From: Adiantum capillus-veneris
Taxonomy: Eukaryota > Streptophyta > Polypodiopsida > Polypodiales > Pteridaceae
Assembly: GCA_014529385.2 (NCBI GenBank)
Contig: CM043944.1
Location: 78,633,884 to 78,697,883, forward strand
Direction: 5' to 3'
Length of the DNA stretch: 64,000 nt
Below, in pieces: positions 39,161 through 53,505 of this stretch (position 1 is the first letter of the stretch; every line of letters starts with the position of its first letter). Both the position numbers and the translations under genes were made by a program. The notes under the pieces are model-generated. The model had not been told where the DNA came from and searched no databases. It saw only the letters and a program-made list of their open reading frames with translations.

Positions 39161-41430
39161 TGGTGTTTTGAGTACTCCAAATGCTACAATGCCATGTCTT
39201 GGCATGAAAGGGAATCTTGCTGACTTTGTTCTTTGAACGTTCTTTGAACAACTTCAATCCTCGACACTTCTGTTAGCTGTTATGTGTACTAATATGAATA
39301 CAGATGCATAAGCCAAATAGATCACTGGTAATTGGGAATTAGTGGTAGTGTGAGTTGGTGAAAGCAAATGCACAGTTGCATCCATTAACGCAAGTACAGA
39401 ACAAAGGATTATGGAAGTGTGAATTCTCAATTCTATCTAATTTGACGAAATTGGCAATTGGGAAGACTAGAGGATGGAGCTAACGAGGTTGGTGAGGGCC
39501 TCTCATTTCCACGTGCAGTCAATTAAATTCTCACTTTTGAGGCATATCTAGGAGATGATGTATCCTCATATGCCAATTTTCTTCTTGAAAGAGGGAAATA
39601 CACTCGAGGATCGGCCAATTTCAAGGATTGTTCCTCTTCTTTTATGGCATTATCCTACCTCTTGAGATGTTTTTATATGCTTTCAAGATGCTTTATGCGG
39701 GATTTCTCTCGCAGCTCTTTGAGTAGTAGTACTATTGAGATCTAATGATGATAGTGTACTATGTAGTCAATAGTTTGCATGTCATGGATGACTACCTTGA
39801 GCATATAACTTTGACTTGCCTTTATGGTTGAATCTAGGATTCGTTTAGTTATATGTTTGACTGTATTTGCAGACATGCGAATTCCGCATGTTTCTATTGA
39901 GTTGCACCCATTTGTTATAGTGGAAACTATAAAGGTGCATATGCTTTATCATCCACCTGTTTGTTATATGAATTCTTTTATAGAGCTTTTGTTTGTTGGC
40001 TTGCCTAGGTATATTTTGATTCTTTGTCAAACGATAAGAACTCCATATGGAAACCTTTGTGTGAGGTGTATGTGGTGTTGGGAGCATATATTAATACCTA
40101 GTTGAACACTCCAGGGGTCACCTAATATATGTACCTATCACGTGGGTACAACATTTCTAATTTAAGTAATCATCACTATTCATTTACAAAGGAGTATTAC
40201 ATAAGCAACTTCAAAAAAATTATAGATTGACTAGGAAAAGGATGTGTTATAGTCTTGGACAATTCACGAGTAAAAGATGTTGATGATACCATGATTTTAA
40301 ATGTATCCCTTGAACACATACATTATTGTAGTTTTTAATAGAGATAACCCTCGAACATTTTAGGCTCATTATTGCTCGTTGGATTTATTGGAGATTGTAC
40401 TACGTATGATGAAGTGGTTGTTGGAATATCTAGTCCATGCTATGCGTGACAAATAGATTGTCTTGTGGATCACGACCATGAGTCTATAACTTGGCACTTT
40501 AGTTTAGGAATGAATCAGGGAATTTCCTTGATTCATCCAGGTATATGGTGACCCTGCAACTACCTTCTGTCCCTATTTATTTTTTTTCTATTTAAGTCCC
40601 TTTTTTTTTGTATATAAGTTTTTTATTGTGGTTCTAGGTTTCATTGTGACTTAGTTTAGCCTACATTTTGAAACCATGTCAAAAACTCAGCATGTATACT
40701 TTTTTGTTGGTGTATGCTCGTGTTTATGTGATGTTGGGAGCATATATATGTTATGATGAAGCCGATGATTTTATAGTCTTGTAGATGAATACCAGGAGTC
40801 TCTATTTGCACTTTTTTGGTGCGGTGGATCTAGGCTGTTCTTTGATTCATCCAGTTATAAGCTATTAGCAAATATAAAAATTCACAGTGTGAAGTTTTCA
40901 ATTAAGTTGCTCTAGTCTTTAGAGGTGTATAAGCAGCCTTTTTGGTGTATTAAGTCTTTCAACCTAAAGCTCTAGTGCTAGGCTTGATTATGGCTCAATT
41001 TGCCTGGCATCTCTAGACCATGACAAAATGTAGATCGTAGACTTTCATGTTGATGTTTGCATGTGCGAATGTGCACACATGTGTGTGCGTGCGCGTGCGC
41101 TCGTGTTTTGGAGTATTAATCTATATACTTTATTCACAACCTGATCAAAAGATTCAGAAAGAGAATAGACAAAGGTAAATAAAAATGCATACATACTTTT
41201 TTTAGTAAATATATGTACATTTGCAATAGAATTTTGATGTTTTAATTACATTTTTAAGAATAAAAATGAAGTAGTTGTCGTACATGTTTTTTTGCTTAGT
41301 TTGATTGAACAACATTTGAATTCCAAGATAAAAAAAAGTCAAAATCTTTACCTGCAACCATCATGCAAACAAAAAAATCATTAGCATTTTTGTTTTAGGC
41401 ATGGAATGTGGGTATAGGATGGACACTGTT
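39161..41430. other. AT-rich intergenic stretch
   Basis: Only short frames. 'gttgggagcatata' recurs at about 40078 and 40735 with related context, and 'ttgattcatccag' occurs twice, which suggests an old degraded repeat. No gene was seen. Confidence 0.4.
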
Positions 41431-42626
41431 GTTGTCATCTATGTCTCTCTTATCCAAGCATTCAAATCTGTTCTATGACAAAGGTGATTCTTGTCTAGAG
41501 CCATGTATGGCGGCATCGAGTAGATACTCTAGTAATGTGAAAAAGTAAATTTATCAGAACGTAGATCTTAGCTAGGTATTGACAGGAAAATATTCTTTCC
41601 TTCATGGCTAAGAAACTAACCTTCCAACAAAGAATCGTCTATGAGGATTTAGTGCATGAAAAACTCCTCTTTTTTTTAAGGTTAATTATAAGTGTAAACC
41701 ATTTATATAGTTAGTAAACTGCTTGGTCTAGCCATTCTAAAACACATCTCTATGAGTAGAAGATAGTTCTAGTCCGCTATAATTATCAATGTGCATTTTT
41801 AATCAAAGTAAGTTTTAAGAAGATATGCGCTCATTTTATGGTGTTAGAATAGAGTAAACCTTTTTTTTAAAACTCAATATTCATGTTTAAGAACTTATAT
41901 TTCTATAGACGGTGTAAAATTCTAAGCAATTAAAAAATACTTCATATGTTTAAATTGCTCAATGAATTCAATTAACAGAACTACATATAAATGCAAGACT
42001 CCCAAAAAAAACAAAAAACACAGGGCATTTTAGGCCAAAAATTTTTCTAATCTACCTAGGATGCTGAAGCGGATGAGTTAGCATCATGAAAGATCGAGTT
42101 CTACACGATGTTGATTTTTGGCCTTGATAGTACTCGTAGCCTGAATGTGCCCGCAATAGGTTGCAGGTTTTGAAACCAATTAGGATTGCTAGATTGCGAC
42201 CTATTCGATTATGCTAATAAGCTTCTTAGTTAATGAATAAAAGCTAGCGTGTATCTTTGTAACGCCATATCCGGGTAATCCCGTTATTGCAATATCGCAA
42301 AGAATCAAAATTAAGCTTGCATGAATTTGCACTGAGAGTGTGTATGTGGGCACGACATGGTTAAGCCCTCCTATCTATATCGAGTTGGCATGTATGTGTG
42401 TGTGAGTGTACAAAATAGAGGGGGAGAGAGAGGGGGGAGGGGGGTGGGGGGGATGGTGAGGGAACGACTTCAATTCTGTTGAGTCCAGAATTGCCTGCGA
42501 ATGCGTCCACAAGATTTTGTTTTTTTTTGGAACCGGCTTGTAGGTAAAAATAATTTATCTTCGTTTAGCACCGCCAAGGGAGATAGGTAGTACAATGTTT
42601 GTTCACACCAAAAGCCCCTTACACTC
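41431..42626. repeat. Long direct repeat, left copy, flanking the Penelope-like element
   Basis: Begins 'gttgtcatctatgtctctct' and ends near 'ttcacaccaaaagcccctt'. Matches 45138-46654 along its length with scattered differences. The dinucleotide block is only weakly developed here (about 42396-42460). Confidence 0.88.
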
Positions 42627-42751
42627 TATATCTTGTTGTAAAGTCCCCTGTATATGGTTCCAGTAACGTGATTTTTATCGTTAGATAAGTTGTACTAGTC
42701 GTAAAGGGTACTCCATTTAGTAAAATTTTGGAGTTAAAAGTATGCTCTATT

Positions 42752-43278
42752 TTAAGCACATCTAAGGATAAATGTTGACACTTGTTGTTCTTTGAGACAT
42801 TTATTGTTTAAGCTAAGAATATCATCCATATATCTTGCAGTATGTATAAATTGTGTAAGTTTCTTTTGTTTCAAATTTTTGTAATTGTCTGATATACCAT
42901 TTGTATTCAAATAAGCAAGGTACATATTACATAATATTGGTGGACACGAGAATCCCATAGGAATTCTTTTTTGTTGTTTAAAGCACTTTGCTCCAAGCTG
43001 GATAAAGCTATTATTGAGAAGTCAATAAAGGTAAATTATTAATTCCATTTGGTTAAAGTGAAAAGGAGCATTGTGCGTGTATTTTTAAACCCGTATTGGC
43101 TCCCTAATGATATTTCTAATGGTATTCCTAATGGCTTCAAATAAATTAGAAGATATTTCTAATTCAAAGATTCCCTCAACAACAACAAAAACGATGTGCT
43201 AGTCTATAGCATGTAGCAACGGGTAATGACGAAGCACGTAGATTTGCAACAGTATTAGCTGGGAAGGACGGATACAAC

Positions 43279-43324
<46 letters not shown>

Positions 43325-45137
43325 AGGACACTTTAAAGAGAAGAAAATGCTACAGGAAAAATAAAGGATAAGAGAAACACCTCTTTATAAGGTCTTTTGA
43401 CTTTCCACCTTCATATGTCTTTCGACTTTCCACCTCCATATATCTTTTGAATTTCCACCTTCATCTATCTTTTCATTTTTTAAACTCGCCCTTCACTTAT
43501 GCACGTAATATGTTTTGAAAGCATTTTTATTTTTTTGAGATTGGGGAGACCTAATGATAGAAATAGCCAAGAGATGTTTTTTTGCTCTATTTTCAAAGGC
43601 TAGATCAATCGGTTCTTCTAAAACAAAAAGTAAACCAATAGGTCCAAAAATGGGAATATTTTTGTAGCATTGTGTAATGTCTGAATAGACTTGTGTAATT
43701 TGTTATGGGAGGTTTAAGAATAGCTCGGTACTATTCTTAATTATCCAAAAGGGATTGTAGTCAATTCCAAGAATCTCACGAATTGTTGTTTGTTTAGCTG
43801 CATAGTGGTGTTCTGGTTCTGTTAGGACTAAATCAAGACATTTAGTCATGCAATTTGTAATTTCTATGTAAATGTCATTTGAGGCATTAGAGATCCATCT
43901 AAAATTATGTTTGAGTGCTTTGTAAGTTGGAAAAAGAATAGGAAGTTTTTTGTTAGTAGGATTGTAACCTAGTTCTTGAAGTTGTGTTGTAGTAACATCC
44001 CAATATCATTAGGGTTGAGAGAGGAAATGGAGAATTTGTTCCCATTCAATCTTTCTAGTGCTGCCAAGTGCACTAGGTATTTACACATGATTGTAGTTGT
44101 ATTTCCAGTCTTGTCCAATCCTACAATAAAGATTTGGATGCTAGATCTCTGATTTTTGTGAGTATATCAAGAGTGTACCAAGTAGTATCAATACTAAGCC
44201 ACTGTGAGTTCAGGTTTACTACTTTGTTCGAGAAAGTGTGAAAAAGTAGTTGAGAGAGGTTATGGATCACCTCTGACTCCAATTGGAGTTTAGCAACCAA
44301 GTCGGTTAAACAATTAAGAAGGGCAGCAAAAGCTAAGTGAGGGTCAAGTGGAGGAAGGGCTATATGATTCAATCCTTTATTAAGAAAAGCCCAAATATCA
44401 TGATCCTCGCAAATGTCTAGGTTTGAAGTACAAATGTGTGAACCAAATTTATCAAATTGTGATGTAAACTCAGGATGATTAATGCAATTACAAGTAGGTA
44501 TAATATGTAGTCTTAAAAAGTCAGTATTGTAAAACCAAATTTTTAGTGGAAATATGTACTTCTAGCCAAACATAACTAAACTAAGTAGTGAATTATTACC
44601 AAAATTATGATGAAATATTTCCATGAAATAGATTTAGGTGGGTATAATTCTAGAATTTTGTTAAAAAAGACCGCATGATCAAACCAAATGATACTTGACT
44701 CGCAAGCAACTTTGTTGTCAAGGAATTTACAAGCACATTTGATACAAGGCATGTAAATATTTCAAACAGAATCTGAATAGTCGTCTACATTTGGCTTAGA
44801 GAAGGCCATAATACCCTTTGTGCATCCATAAATCCCAATATTAGTGAATCATTTGGCCGGATCCAAAAAAAATTATGGCAAAGGAAGCATTGATTAACTC
44901 TCCTTTATCCAAGAATTGAATGTCTTTAAGAATTTGAACCAGACACTGATCCATGCAGGCAGCAGGTAAGTTGGCTAAAAATATCCAAGAGTCAAGTGAG
45001 ATAGGAGCTAAGAAATCTGTGTTGGGCAGGGTCCAAACTTGATTGTCTACACTTGCCCCTTCCACGTCAACTTGTTTTGAAGGAAGAAAAGGAAAGCATT
45101 TTGAGACTTTGGGGACCATCTCCAGACAGACCCGGCA

Positions 45138-45164
<27 letters not shown>
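42752..45164 (-). pseudogene. Penelope-like retroelement, N-terminal region and RT (decayed)
   Basis: The minus-strand order is: 45164-44841, an N-terminal frame; around 44745-44700, CIKCACKFLDNKVACESS; 44420-44121, LNKGLNHIALPPLDPHLAF and onward to FIVGLDKTGNTTTIMCKYL; about 43960-43720 (other frame), LPILFPTYKALKHNFRW and FWIIKNSTELF; 42990-42752, RIPMGFSCPPILCNMYLAYL and ARYMDDILSLNN. 'IPMG-x2-C-xP-x-L-x-N-x-YL' and 'YMDDILSLNN' are Penelope-type RT motifs, and 'DK..T.IMCK' matches their N-terminal segment. RT stops soon after the YMDD motif and no GIY-YIG endonuclease is seen. Several stops and frameshifts are present. Confidence 0.72.
43283..43321. repeat. (AG)n microsatellite inside the Penelope-like element
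   Basis: A pure AG run interrupting the decayed RT region between the two recognisable coding blocks. Confidence 0.95.
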
Positions 45165-46654
<1,490 letters not shown>

Positions 46655-47548
46655 CACGGAAAAAAAACTCCTTTACAAAAACTTGTCGAGTCTTTGCCTC
46701 ATTCCGATTGTCTCAAAGGTTAAGATTTTAGTGGGTTAAGTAGGAACCGGTAAACAACATATCCTGTATGGTCTGATAAAATCATGTGTGATGGCCGTAA
46801 AAAAGGATAAAAGGCTCCTATTTACTGTATACCAATTTTGTCTGCATATTGTACATTTAACAAATAAAAATAGCACTTCCTTAAGATACTTTAAGATACT
46901 GATTCAAGGTTTGTTTTGAATTTCCAAAAGTAGAGAGAAGTTAACAATGTGACCTGGCAGGTTTTAAAAAAAACCTTTAGGCCGAGAGTCCATAGTAATG
47001 TTTGGCTATAGGAGTGATCACTATGTTTTGTCAATGACCATTGTGTGTGTGTGCACGCGCGCGCGCTTTAAGAGAATTTGTTGACACCCAATATTGGGCG
47101 CGCTTTAAGAGAATTTGTTGACACCCAATATTGGGCACTAATAACGTTGGTGACACAGTCCTTAGCCAATATCATAAGCATGATGAAGTTGATGGTCTTG
47201 TGTGACTACTACTAGTTTTTAACTTGCAATTCCATGTAGGCTTGAATCTCCATTTTTCTTGATTCAACTAGGCATGTGTTCAAATTTTTTAGCACACACT
47301 AATTTTTACATTGCTTGAGAAGTGTTTTTAGCCTACGTAAGGTCTTAGCAATGCTTGGAACACCTGGGAACAAGCGCGGACCGTTGGATAAAGCTTATCG
47401 ATTATTCCATATGGCAAGTTAATTAGGGAAGAATGGGGTAACTATGGTGGGCCCTGGAGGAAATGTTAGGATCTCTAGTGGGTGCAAGAGTGTGGCATTC
47501 ATGGTGTGGGTGTGTGTGGAGGTGTGTGTGGGGGTGTGTGTGTGTGTG

Positions 47549-47588
<40 letters not shown>

Positions 47589-48024
47589 CAGAGAGCAAGA
47601 CTCAATGTAAACTCAAATGATTAACTAGATTATTCTTGATAATGCGTAAGAAAATGGAAATAAAAAGCCTCTTATATAGGCTCAAAAGAGGATGATATCA
47701 TAGTTTGTGTCACAAAGTAACACATCATTGCTTGCATCACTTGTCCTAGAGGTGGAAAGCTACACATGCTAACACATGGGTCTACACATGTGTTTTGCCA
47801 CACAGGCATTGATTGGACTAGGGATAGTGTGCATTTTGAGTTGATGCACACATCTAGTACCATATGCCCAACAAACCTCTCTGTGGGTTTTGGACTACTA
47901 CCTACTGCATAGAGATCCGTTCACACAAACTAATGAGAGACACAGATTGGTAGTCACACACATTATTTCCACATAGGCTACATTAAGTGGTATCATGATA
48001 CAACGTCACATAGATTTAATAATT
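46655..48024. other. Spacer with tandem 37-bp duplication and (AG)n
   Basis: Contains a 37-bp unit repeated at 47061 and 47098 and a (TG)n/(AG)n tract at about 47504-47583. No coding region was recognised. Confidence 0.5.
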
Positions 48025-50002
48025 AGGTCATGTTATCTCTCAAGGTTGTATCCCTATGGATCCAACAAAGTTAGAGGTAATAAAAGGATGGCCTAACCCA
48101 AGGAATCTACATGAATTACAAAGCTTTATTGGTATGTATGCATACTATAGACGGTTCATGGAAACAAATAGCAGGACCATTACATGACTTAACAAACAAA
48201 AACGTTAAGTATTCATGTACTGCAAAGGAGAAAAATTCTTTTGAGAAGCTCAAAGAGAAGCTTACCTCTCAATCTGAACTTACGCTATCGGATCTCTCAA
48301 AACCATTTGAGGTGATGCTTGTAGAGATCTCCTTGGAGCAGTTTTGCTTCAAGAAGGACATGCCATAGCATACAAGTCGAAGACTCAATTCCGATGAGCG
48401 AGTGTTGGGAATATAAAAAAAGGAGCTACTAGCTATTCTACATGCCCTTGACACATGGAAGCATTATCTTTTGGGGATTCCATTCATCCTACAAACGGAT
48501 CACCAAAGTCTAAAGTACTTCATGACGCAAACCAAGATTTTTGACAAACAAATGAGGTGGGAAAATTTTCTTTCAAAATTTAATTTCCATATTACTCATG
48601 TTGCTGGCAAGCACAATCAAGTGGCCAATGCACTATCACGAAATCAAACGTAAATGCAGTGTCTATAGTAACTCACAATGATTTACCTTCTATGATAGAT
48701 GAGTATGTTATTGACCTTGATTTCAAGGATATAATGCCAACCATTGCCTTAGGGAAGAAATAAGAATCGTTCACCTTGCAGGACGGTTATCTTCTCCATG
48801 GCAATAGGCTATGTGTTACTAAATCCCTTCGTAAGAAAGTAATGTATGAATCCCATGCTTTAGGGAAGAAAGAAGAATTGTTCACCTTGCAAGATGGTTA
48901 TATTCTCCATGTCAATAGGCTGTGTTACTAACTCCCTTCGTGAGAAAGTAATGTATGAGTCCCATGCGGTGCATAGAGGGATTCAACCTACTCTTCAAGA
49001 AGTAGAGACGTATTTCTATTGGCCTACCATGAAAGTAGACATACAAGTGTATGTTTCAAAATGAGTGGAATGCCAAAATGCTAAGTATGATAGAGGGAAG
49101 TAGCATGGATTACTCCAGTCATTGCCAATTCCTAATTCACCATGGGAGAGTATATCCATGGATTTTATCTTTGGATTACCCAAGTCTATCTATGGGAGTA
49201 TGGACAATAGTTGAGAGGTTTAGTAAACAAGCACATTTTATACCTATCAAAAAGACTATTAAGGCACATCAAATGGGCACCCTCTTCATATCACAGATTT
49301 TCAAATACCATGGTTTTCCAACATCCATAGTGTCAGATAGAGATCCTCAAATGACTAATAATTTTTGGAAGGGTCTCTTTGAGCATCTAGGTACTAGGTT
49401 AAATTTCTTTTCGGCCTATCACCCACAAACGGATGGCCAAAGTGAGATAGCTAACCTTACAATTTTAGATCTACTCAAGACCTATGTTGCGGAAGTAGAT
49501 CAACGCTCCCAATGGGAGAAGTATCTACCTCTTGTAGAGTATGCATACAATAATACTATCCATACTACTGCATGGAAGGCACCCTTTGAAATCATTGAGG
49601 GAAGACCTAAATTCCATTGCTACTTAAGGTACATGGGAAGATCTTTTCTCCTGATGAGTATAGCCAAGACCTACAAGAATATTTCCAAAGATTAAGGAGG
49701 CTATATCCATCTCTCAACGAAGGAAAAAAACTGCTGCTAACAAGCACAGAAGGGCCTTAATGTTCAAGGAAAATAATTGGGTCTTACTCAAGTTTCTCAA
49801 GGCTCGATTGAAGCAAACTATGGACAAAAATCCTATTGGCCACCAAAAGTATTATGCTAAGCTAGCAAAAAGATGCTATGGTCCTTTTCAAATCCTAAAA
49901 CCAATCAACAAAATGGTCTATCAACTAAAGTTGCCAAGTCACAATGCTTTTCATGTGAGCCAGGAAATTAAGCAACAACATGCAAAGTGCGAGGCTTTGT
50001 AG
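48025..50002 (+). pseudogene. Ty3/Gypsy remnant E7: RT end, RNase H, integrase
   Basis: Starts abruptly at the RT thumb (PMDPTKLEVIKGWPNPRNL, YYRRFM). Then RNase H (ELLAILHALDTWKHYLLG, FILQTDHQSLKYFM, then HVAGKHNQVANALSRNQT). Integrase follows ([68 protein letters not shown]) and part of the GPY/F end. At the first catalytic position the usual 'VVDR' reads 'IVER', so Asp is replaced by Glu. A 111-bp tandem duplication (48749-48970) lies before the integrase. Several frameshifts. The RT core and 5' end are absent. Confidence 0.85.
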
Positions 50003-50266
50003 AAGGTTTATCAAATTAGAGTTTTTACTTGCTACTACATTGCAAGGACTTAAATTCCATCCAAAATTCATTATCAAGTGAGAATTTGCTTTTAGTTTCT
50101 GAGAAAAATGGCACAAGCACAACAAAAGGTTGAAAATTTCATAGTTTTTACTACTTTTAATGTGTTTTTAACCTATAATTTGGAAAGAATCAAGACTTCT
50201 ATCCCATTCCATAGCCTACAAGTTGCATTAGATCTACAAACAGGAACCAAGGGCCAAGGAGTTGGT

Positions 50267-50491
50267 TGTTACCATATACATGCGGTAGTGATGTGTATGA
50301 ACACTTAGGACCACCCGCGCATTTTTCCCTCACTAGGAGTTTTTTTCCCCCGTGCATTGTATATACGACCATCACTCTAAGGCTATCTATCTTTCCATTG
50401 CACACTAAGTAATACACTCTCTGTTGTGTACCTTGAGCTTCCTTCATCTTCTCCAAGTTGTGTGTGTTTTCCTGCAACCCTAATTCCAACA
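50267..50491 (+). repeat. 5' LTR of the Copia element
   Basis: TGTTACCATATACATG..TTCCAACA, 225 bp, a short LTR for Copia. Confidence 0.92.
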
Positions 50492-50853
50492 ATTGGTATC
50501 AGAGCAAGTTACATCCTCTCGAGCTTAGTCACCACCAGCTCCAACACACGCCTACTCACTTTCTTCGATTTTTATGAGCTTTGGCAAGCGTTTACAGGTT
50601 GAAATTTTTTTTGGGTAAGCTCATAGAGCTTGGTTTGCTCCGATTTTTTATTTGGGCTCATTTTCACCTTCGTTTCCACTACAAGCAGTACTGTGCAGTC
50701 TATTTCATCATTTTGTGCAAAAATTTTGTCAGTGCCATTTTTTGCATAACAAGTCCCTTACAGTCTTTTATGGTTTGTGCTATATAGCATATGTTGTTCC
50801 CACTTTGTTTCTCCTCTTTTCGGACAATTTTCACATCAGGTACAACATTTTCC

Positions 50854-51654
50854 ATGGCTGACAACAACACAAATGTGTTCAAGATGTTTGCTGAGGATAG
50901 ACTGGATGGGGAAAATTATCATGTGTGGGCTTACATGATGAAACATGTCCTTGTGTCAAAGGGAGTTTGGAATATTGTGCAGGGCATTAATCTACGTCTT
51001 GGTTCTGAGGATATAGGCGATGTTGAGGATGTTGCAGGTTTTGGTGGCAAGATTGTTGCTGCCAGAGTTGTTTTGCCTTAGACTTAGCAAGCTCGTTGGG
51101 ATGTAAAAGATGTGTAGAATCATGCATTGATTACATTGTTTGTGAAGCGCACTATTACTCCTCACATTCGTTCACAGTGAAATCTACAAAACAGGCTTGG
51201 GATATTATGGCTAGTCTTTATGCAAGTCGCAATGAGGCAAAAATTACATTCTTGTGTAAAGAGCTGGAGTCAAAAATTATGCATGGGAAGATGATATGGA
51301 CACTTTCCTTGCTGGTGTCAAGGATATCAATGAGCAACTTATTTCTACAGGTGAAGTCATTTCTAGTAGTTCCCTTATGCAAATTGTTCTTGATGCTTTG
51401 CTAGATTCTTACCAGACTTTAACTAGTACTTGAAGACTTATGATCCAAGGAAATCCAAAAGTTGTCAAGTTTGACGCATTATGCACATTTCTATTGCAAG
51501 AGTCCCTTTCCAAAAATTGGACTAGACAACGTGTAGTTGAACAGGCCTTTATTGTTGCTCAAAGAAAAGGTGGTAACAGCAATGTAGCCACTTCTCATGG
51601 TTCATCTATGAGTGGTAGATCACATGTTCCTAAGCTATTTTTCAATCTTCTTTG
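50854..51654 (+). pseudogene. Copia gag (UBN2-type) remnant
   Basis: Starts MADNNTNVFKMFAEDRLDGENYHVWAYMM, the LxGxNYxxW pattern of Copia gag. Continues through WDIMASLYASRNEAKI and, in another frame, TFLAGVKDINEQLISTGEVI (UBN2 region). It ends near 51654 with stops and frameshifts at about 51080, 51290 and 51430. A zinc knuckle was not found. Confidence 0.82.
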
Positions 51655-51754
51655 AAAGGAGACATTGATGCTGATGTTGAGGGCTTTTAGTGTAGAGTGC
51701 ACTTATGATCCTTTTCTCCATGATGCATGCATGGCAATTGTTGCACATTCACAT

Positions 51755-52918
51755 GTGTGGTATTTTGGCAATGGTTCTACAAAGCACATTACCTCAAATC
51801 ATGATTGTTAACCTCTCTTGAGTCTATCCCTCATAATAATTCAGTCACTTGTGCCAACAATGCCTATTATCCAGTTCAGGGAGTTGGAAAGATTGTGCTT
51901 ATACTGTTGCAAATGGCAGTTCTTTCACACTTGTTGATGCATTGTACGTACCTGGGATCAAGAAGAATCTTTTGTCTGTATCTGCAATTGCTAGACTTGG
52001 TCTTGTAGTCAAATTTGTGGATGACAGATGTATAGTACATGATCTCAATTTTGGTGATGAAATTGTTGCATCTGGCATTTTATGTCGTGGGCTGTATAAG
52101 CTCACTTTGTACAACAAGTTTGGGTATAATGTTGCAAATGTGGTTGTGGATTCTAAGGCCAATTCAGATGCAGAACTTTGGCATGCACGTTTTGGGCATC
52201 TGAATTTTGGCAGTTTCTTGCATTTGCAAAAATCTGATATGGTTGCTTCTTTGAAGCCTCTTGAAGCACTTGTCCAACATATTTGTGAAGGCTTTATTTT
52301 GGGTAAGATGCAACATTTAAAGTTTCCAAAGGATGGTTCAGTTAGGGCCACATGCAGATTGCAGCTTGTGCATAGTGATGTTTGTGGGCCCATGCAAACT
52401 CCGTACTTGGGCAATTACCTTTACTTCGTGATGATTACTCCAGGCATGCATGGGTGTATCCGCTTAAGGCGAAGTCCAAAGTGCTTTTGTGCTTCAAGAA
52501 ATTTTTGGCTATGGCTGAAAATGTCTCAAAATGTACCATGGGCACCCTCCGTTCTGATCGAGGGGGGGAGTATATGTCTCATGAATTTAATGCATTTCTT
52601 GCTAGTTGTGGAATAAAACACCAATGTACAGTTCCTTACACGCCTCAGCAAAATGGTGTCGCTGAGAGAAAAAATAGGTCTATGGAAATGGCAAGATGTA
52701 TGGTCAAAAGTGAAGCTTTACCACATTCGTTTTGGCTTGAGGTTATTATGTATGCCACTTACGTACTTAACAAATTTCCTACAAAAGCTTTGCATTCAAT
52801 GACTCCATATGAATCATGGCATGATAGAAAGACTTCTATTAAGCACATGTGTGTTTTTGGTTGTTTGGCATATGCTTTGGGGCCACAAACACAGTGCAAA
52901 AAAAATTGGATGATAAGC
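51755..52918 (+). pseudogene. Copia protease and integrase remnant
   Basis: 51760-51800 encodes WYFGNGSTKHIT where Copia protease has the D-S-G active site, so the catalytic Asp is lost. Then the protease body, the gag pre-integrase domain (ELWHARFGHLNFGSFLHL) and the integrase core: LVHSDVCGPM (first Asp), a frameshift near 52415, DDYSRHAWVYPLK, LRSDRGGEYMSHEF (second Asp) and PYTPQQNGVAERKNRSM (Glu). 'FGCLAYA' and later 'FVGYSAESKSHMLYHP' mark the integrase end. Confidence 0.88.
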
Positions 52919-53505
52919 TTGTAAAATGTATTTTTGTTGGTTATAGTGCTGAAAGCAAAAGTCACATGTTGTATCATCCGCAAACAAAGCGTATTTTGGT
53001 TTCACAAGATATTGTGTTTGTAGAAGATTTTGTTCAACCCTTGCTGTCATGTACTAGAGACAATAATGTAAGGATGTCATGTACTAAAGACAATAATGTA
53101 AGCTCACAGGACATTTATGACACTTTTCTACTAAAGACAATAATGTAAGCTCACAGGACATTTATGACACTTTTCAATGGTGGAAGTTCAAATGTAAATT
53201 CCAATTGGGCAAATGTACAACCTAGCGGGGGGTTTGAAAATGTTACAAATCAACCTATTATTGATGCAGATGTACATGATGTACTTGATGAGGAAAGGGA
53301 TGAGAATGAGTAGGCTAGAGGTATGCCTAAATGGTTGGTGCATACTTTGCATGATTGTGAATTGGATGCACCTTTTTCTAGTCGTACTCATTCAGGTTCT
53401 CGCCGTGCATCTTATGCATCAGATTGTTATGCTTTGGCTATGTCTAATTTATGTGATGTTGAGAAACCTCTGTCTTTTGATCAAGCATAGAATTCAAAAA
53501 ATCGG

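Noticed and set aside
39824-40105. 93-residue hydrophobic frame after PIGV
   Set aside because: No splice or start context, AT-rich composition and no recognisable family; likely chance.
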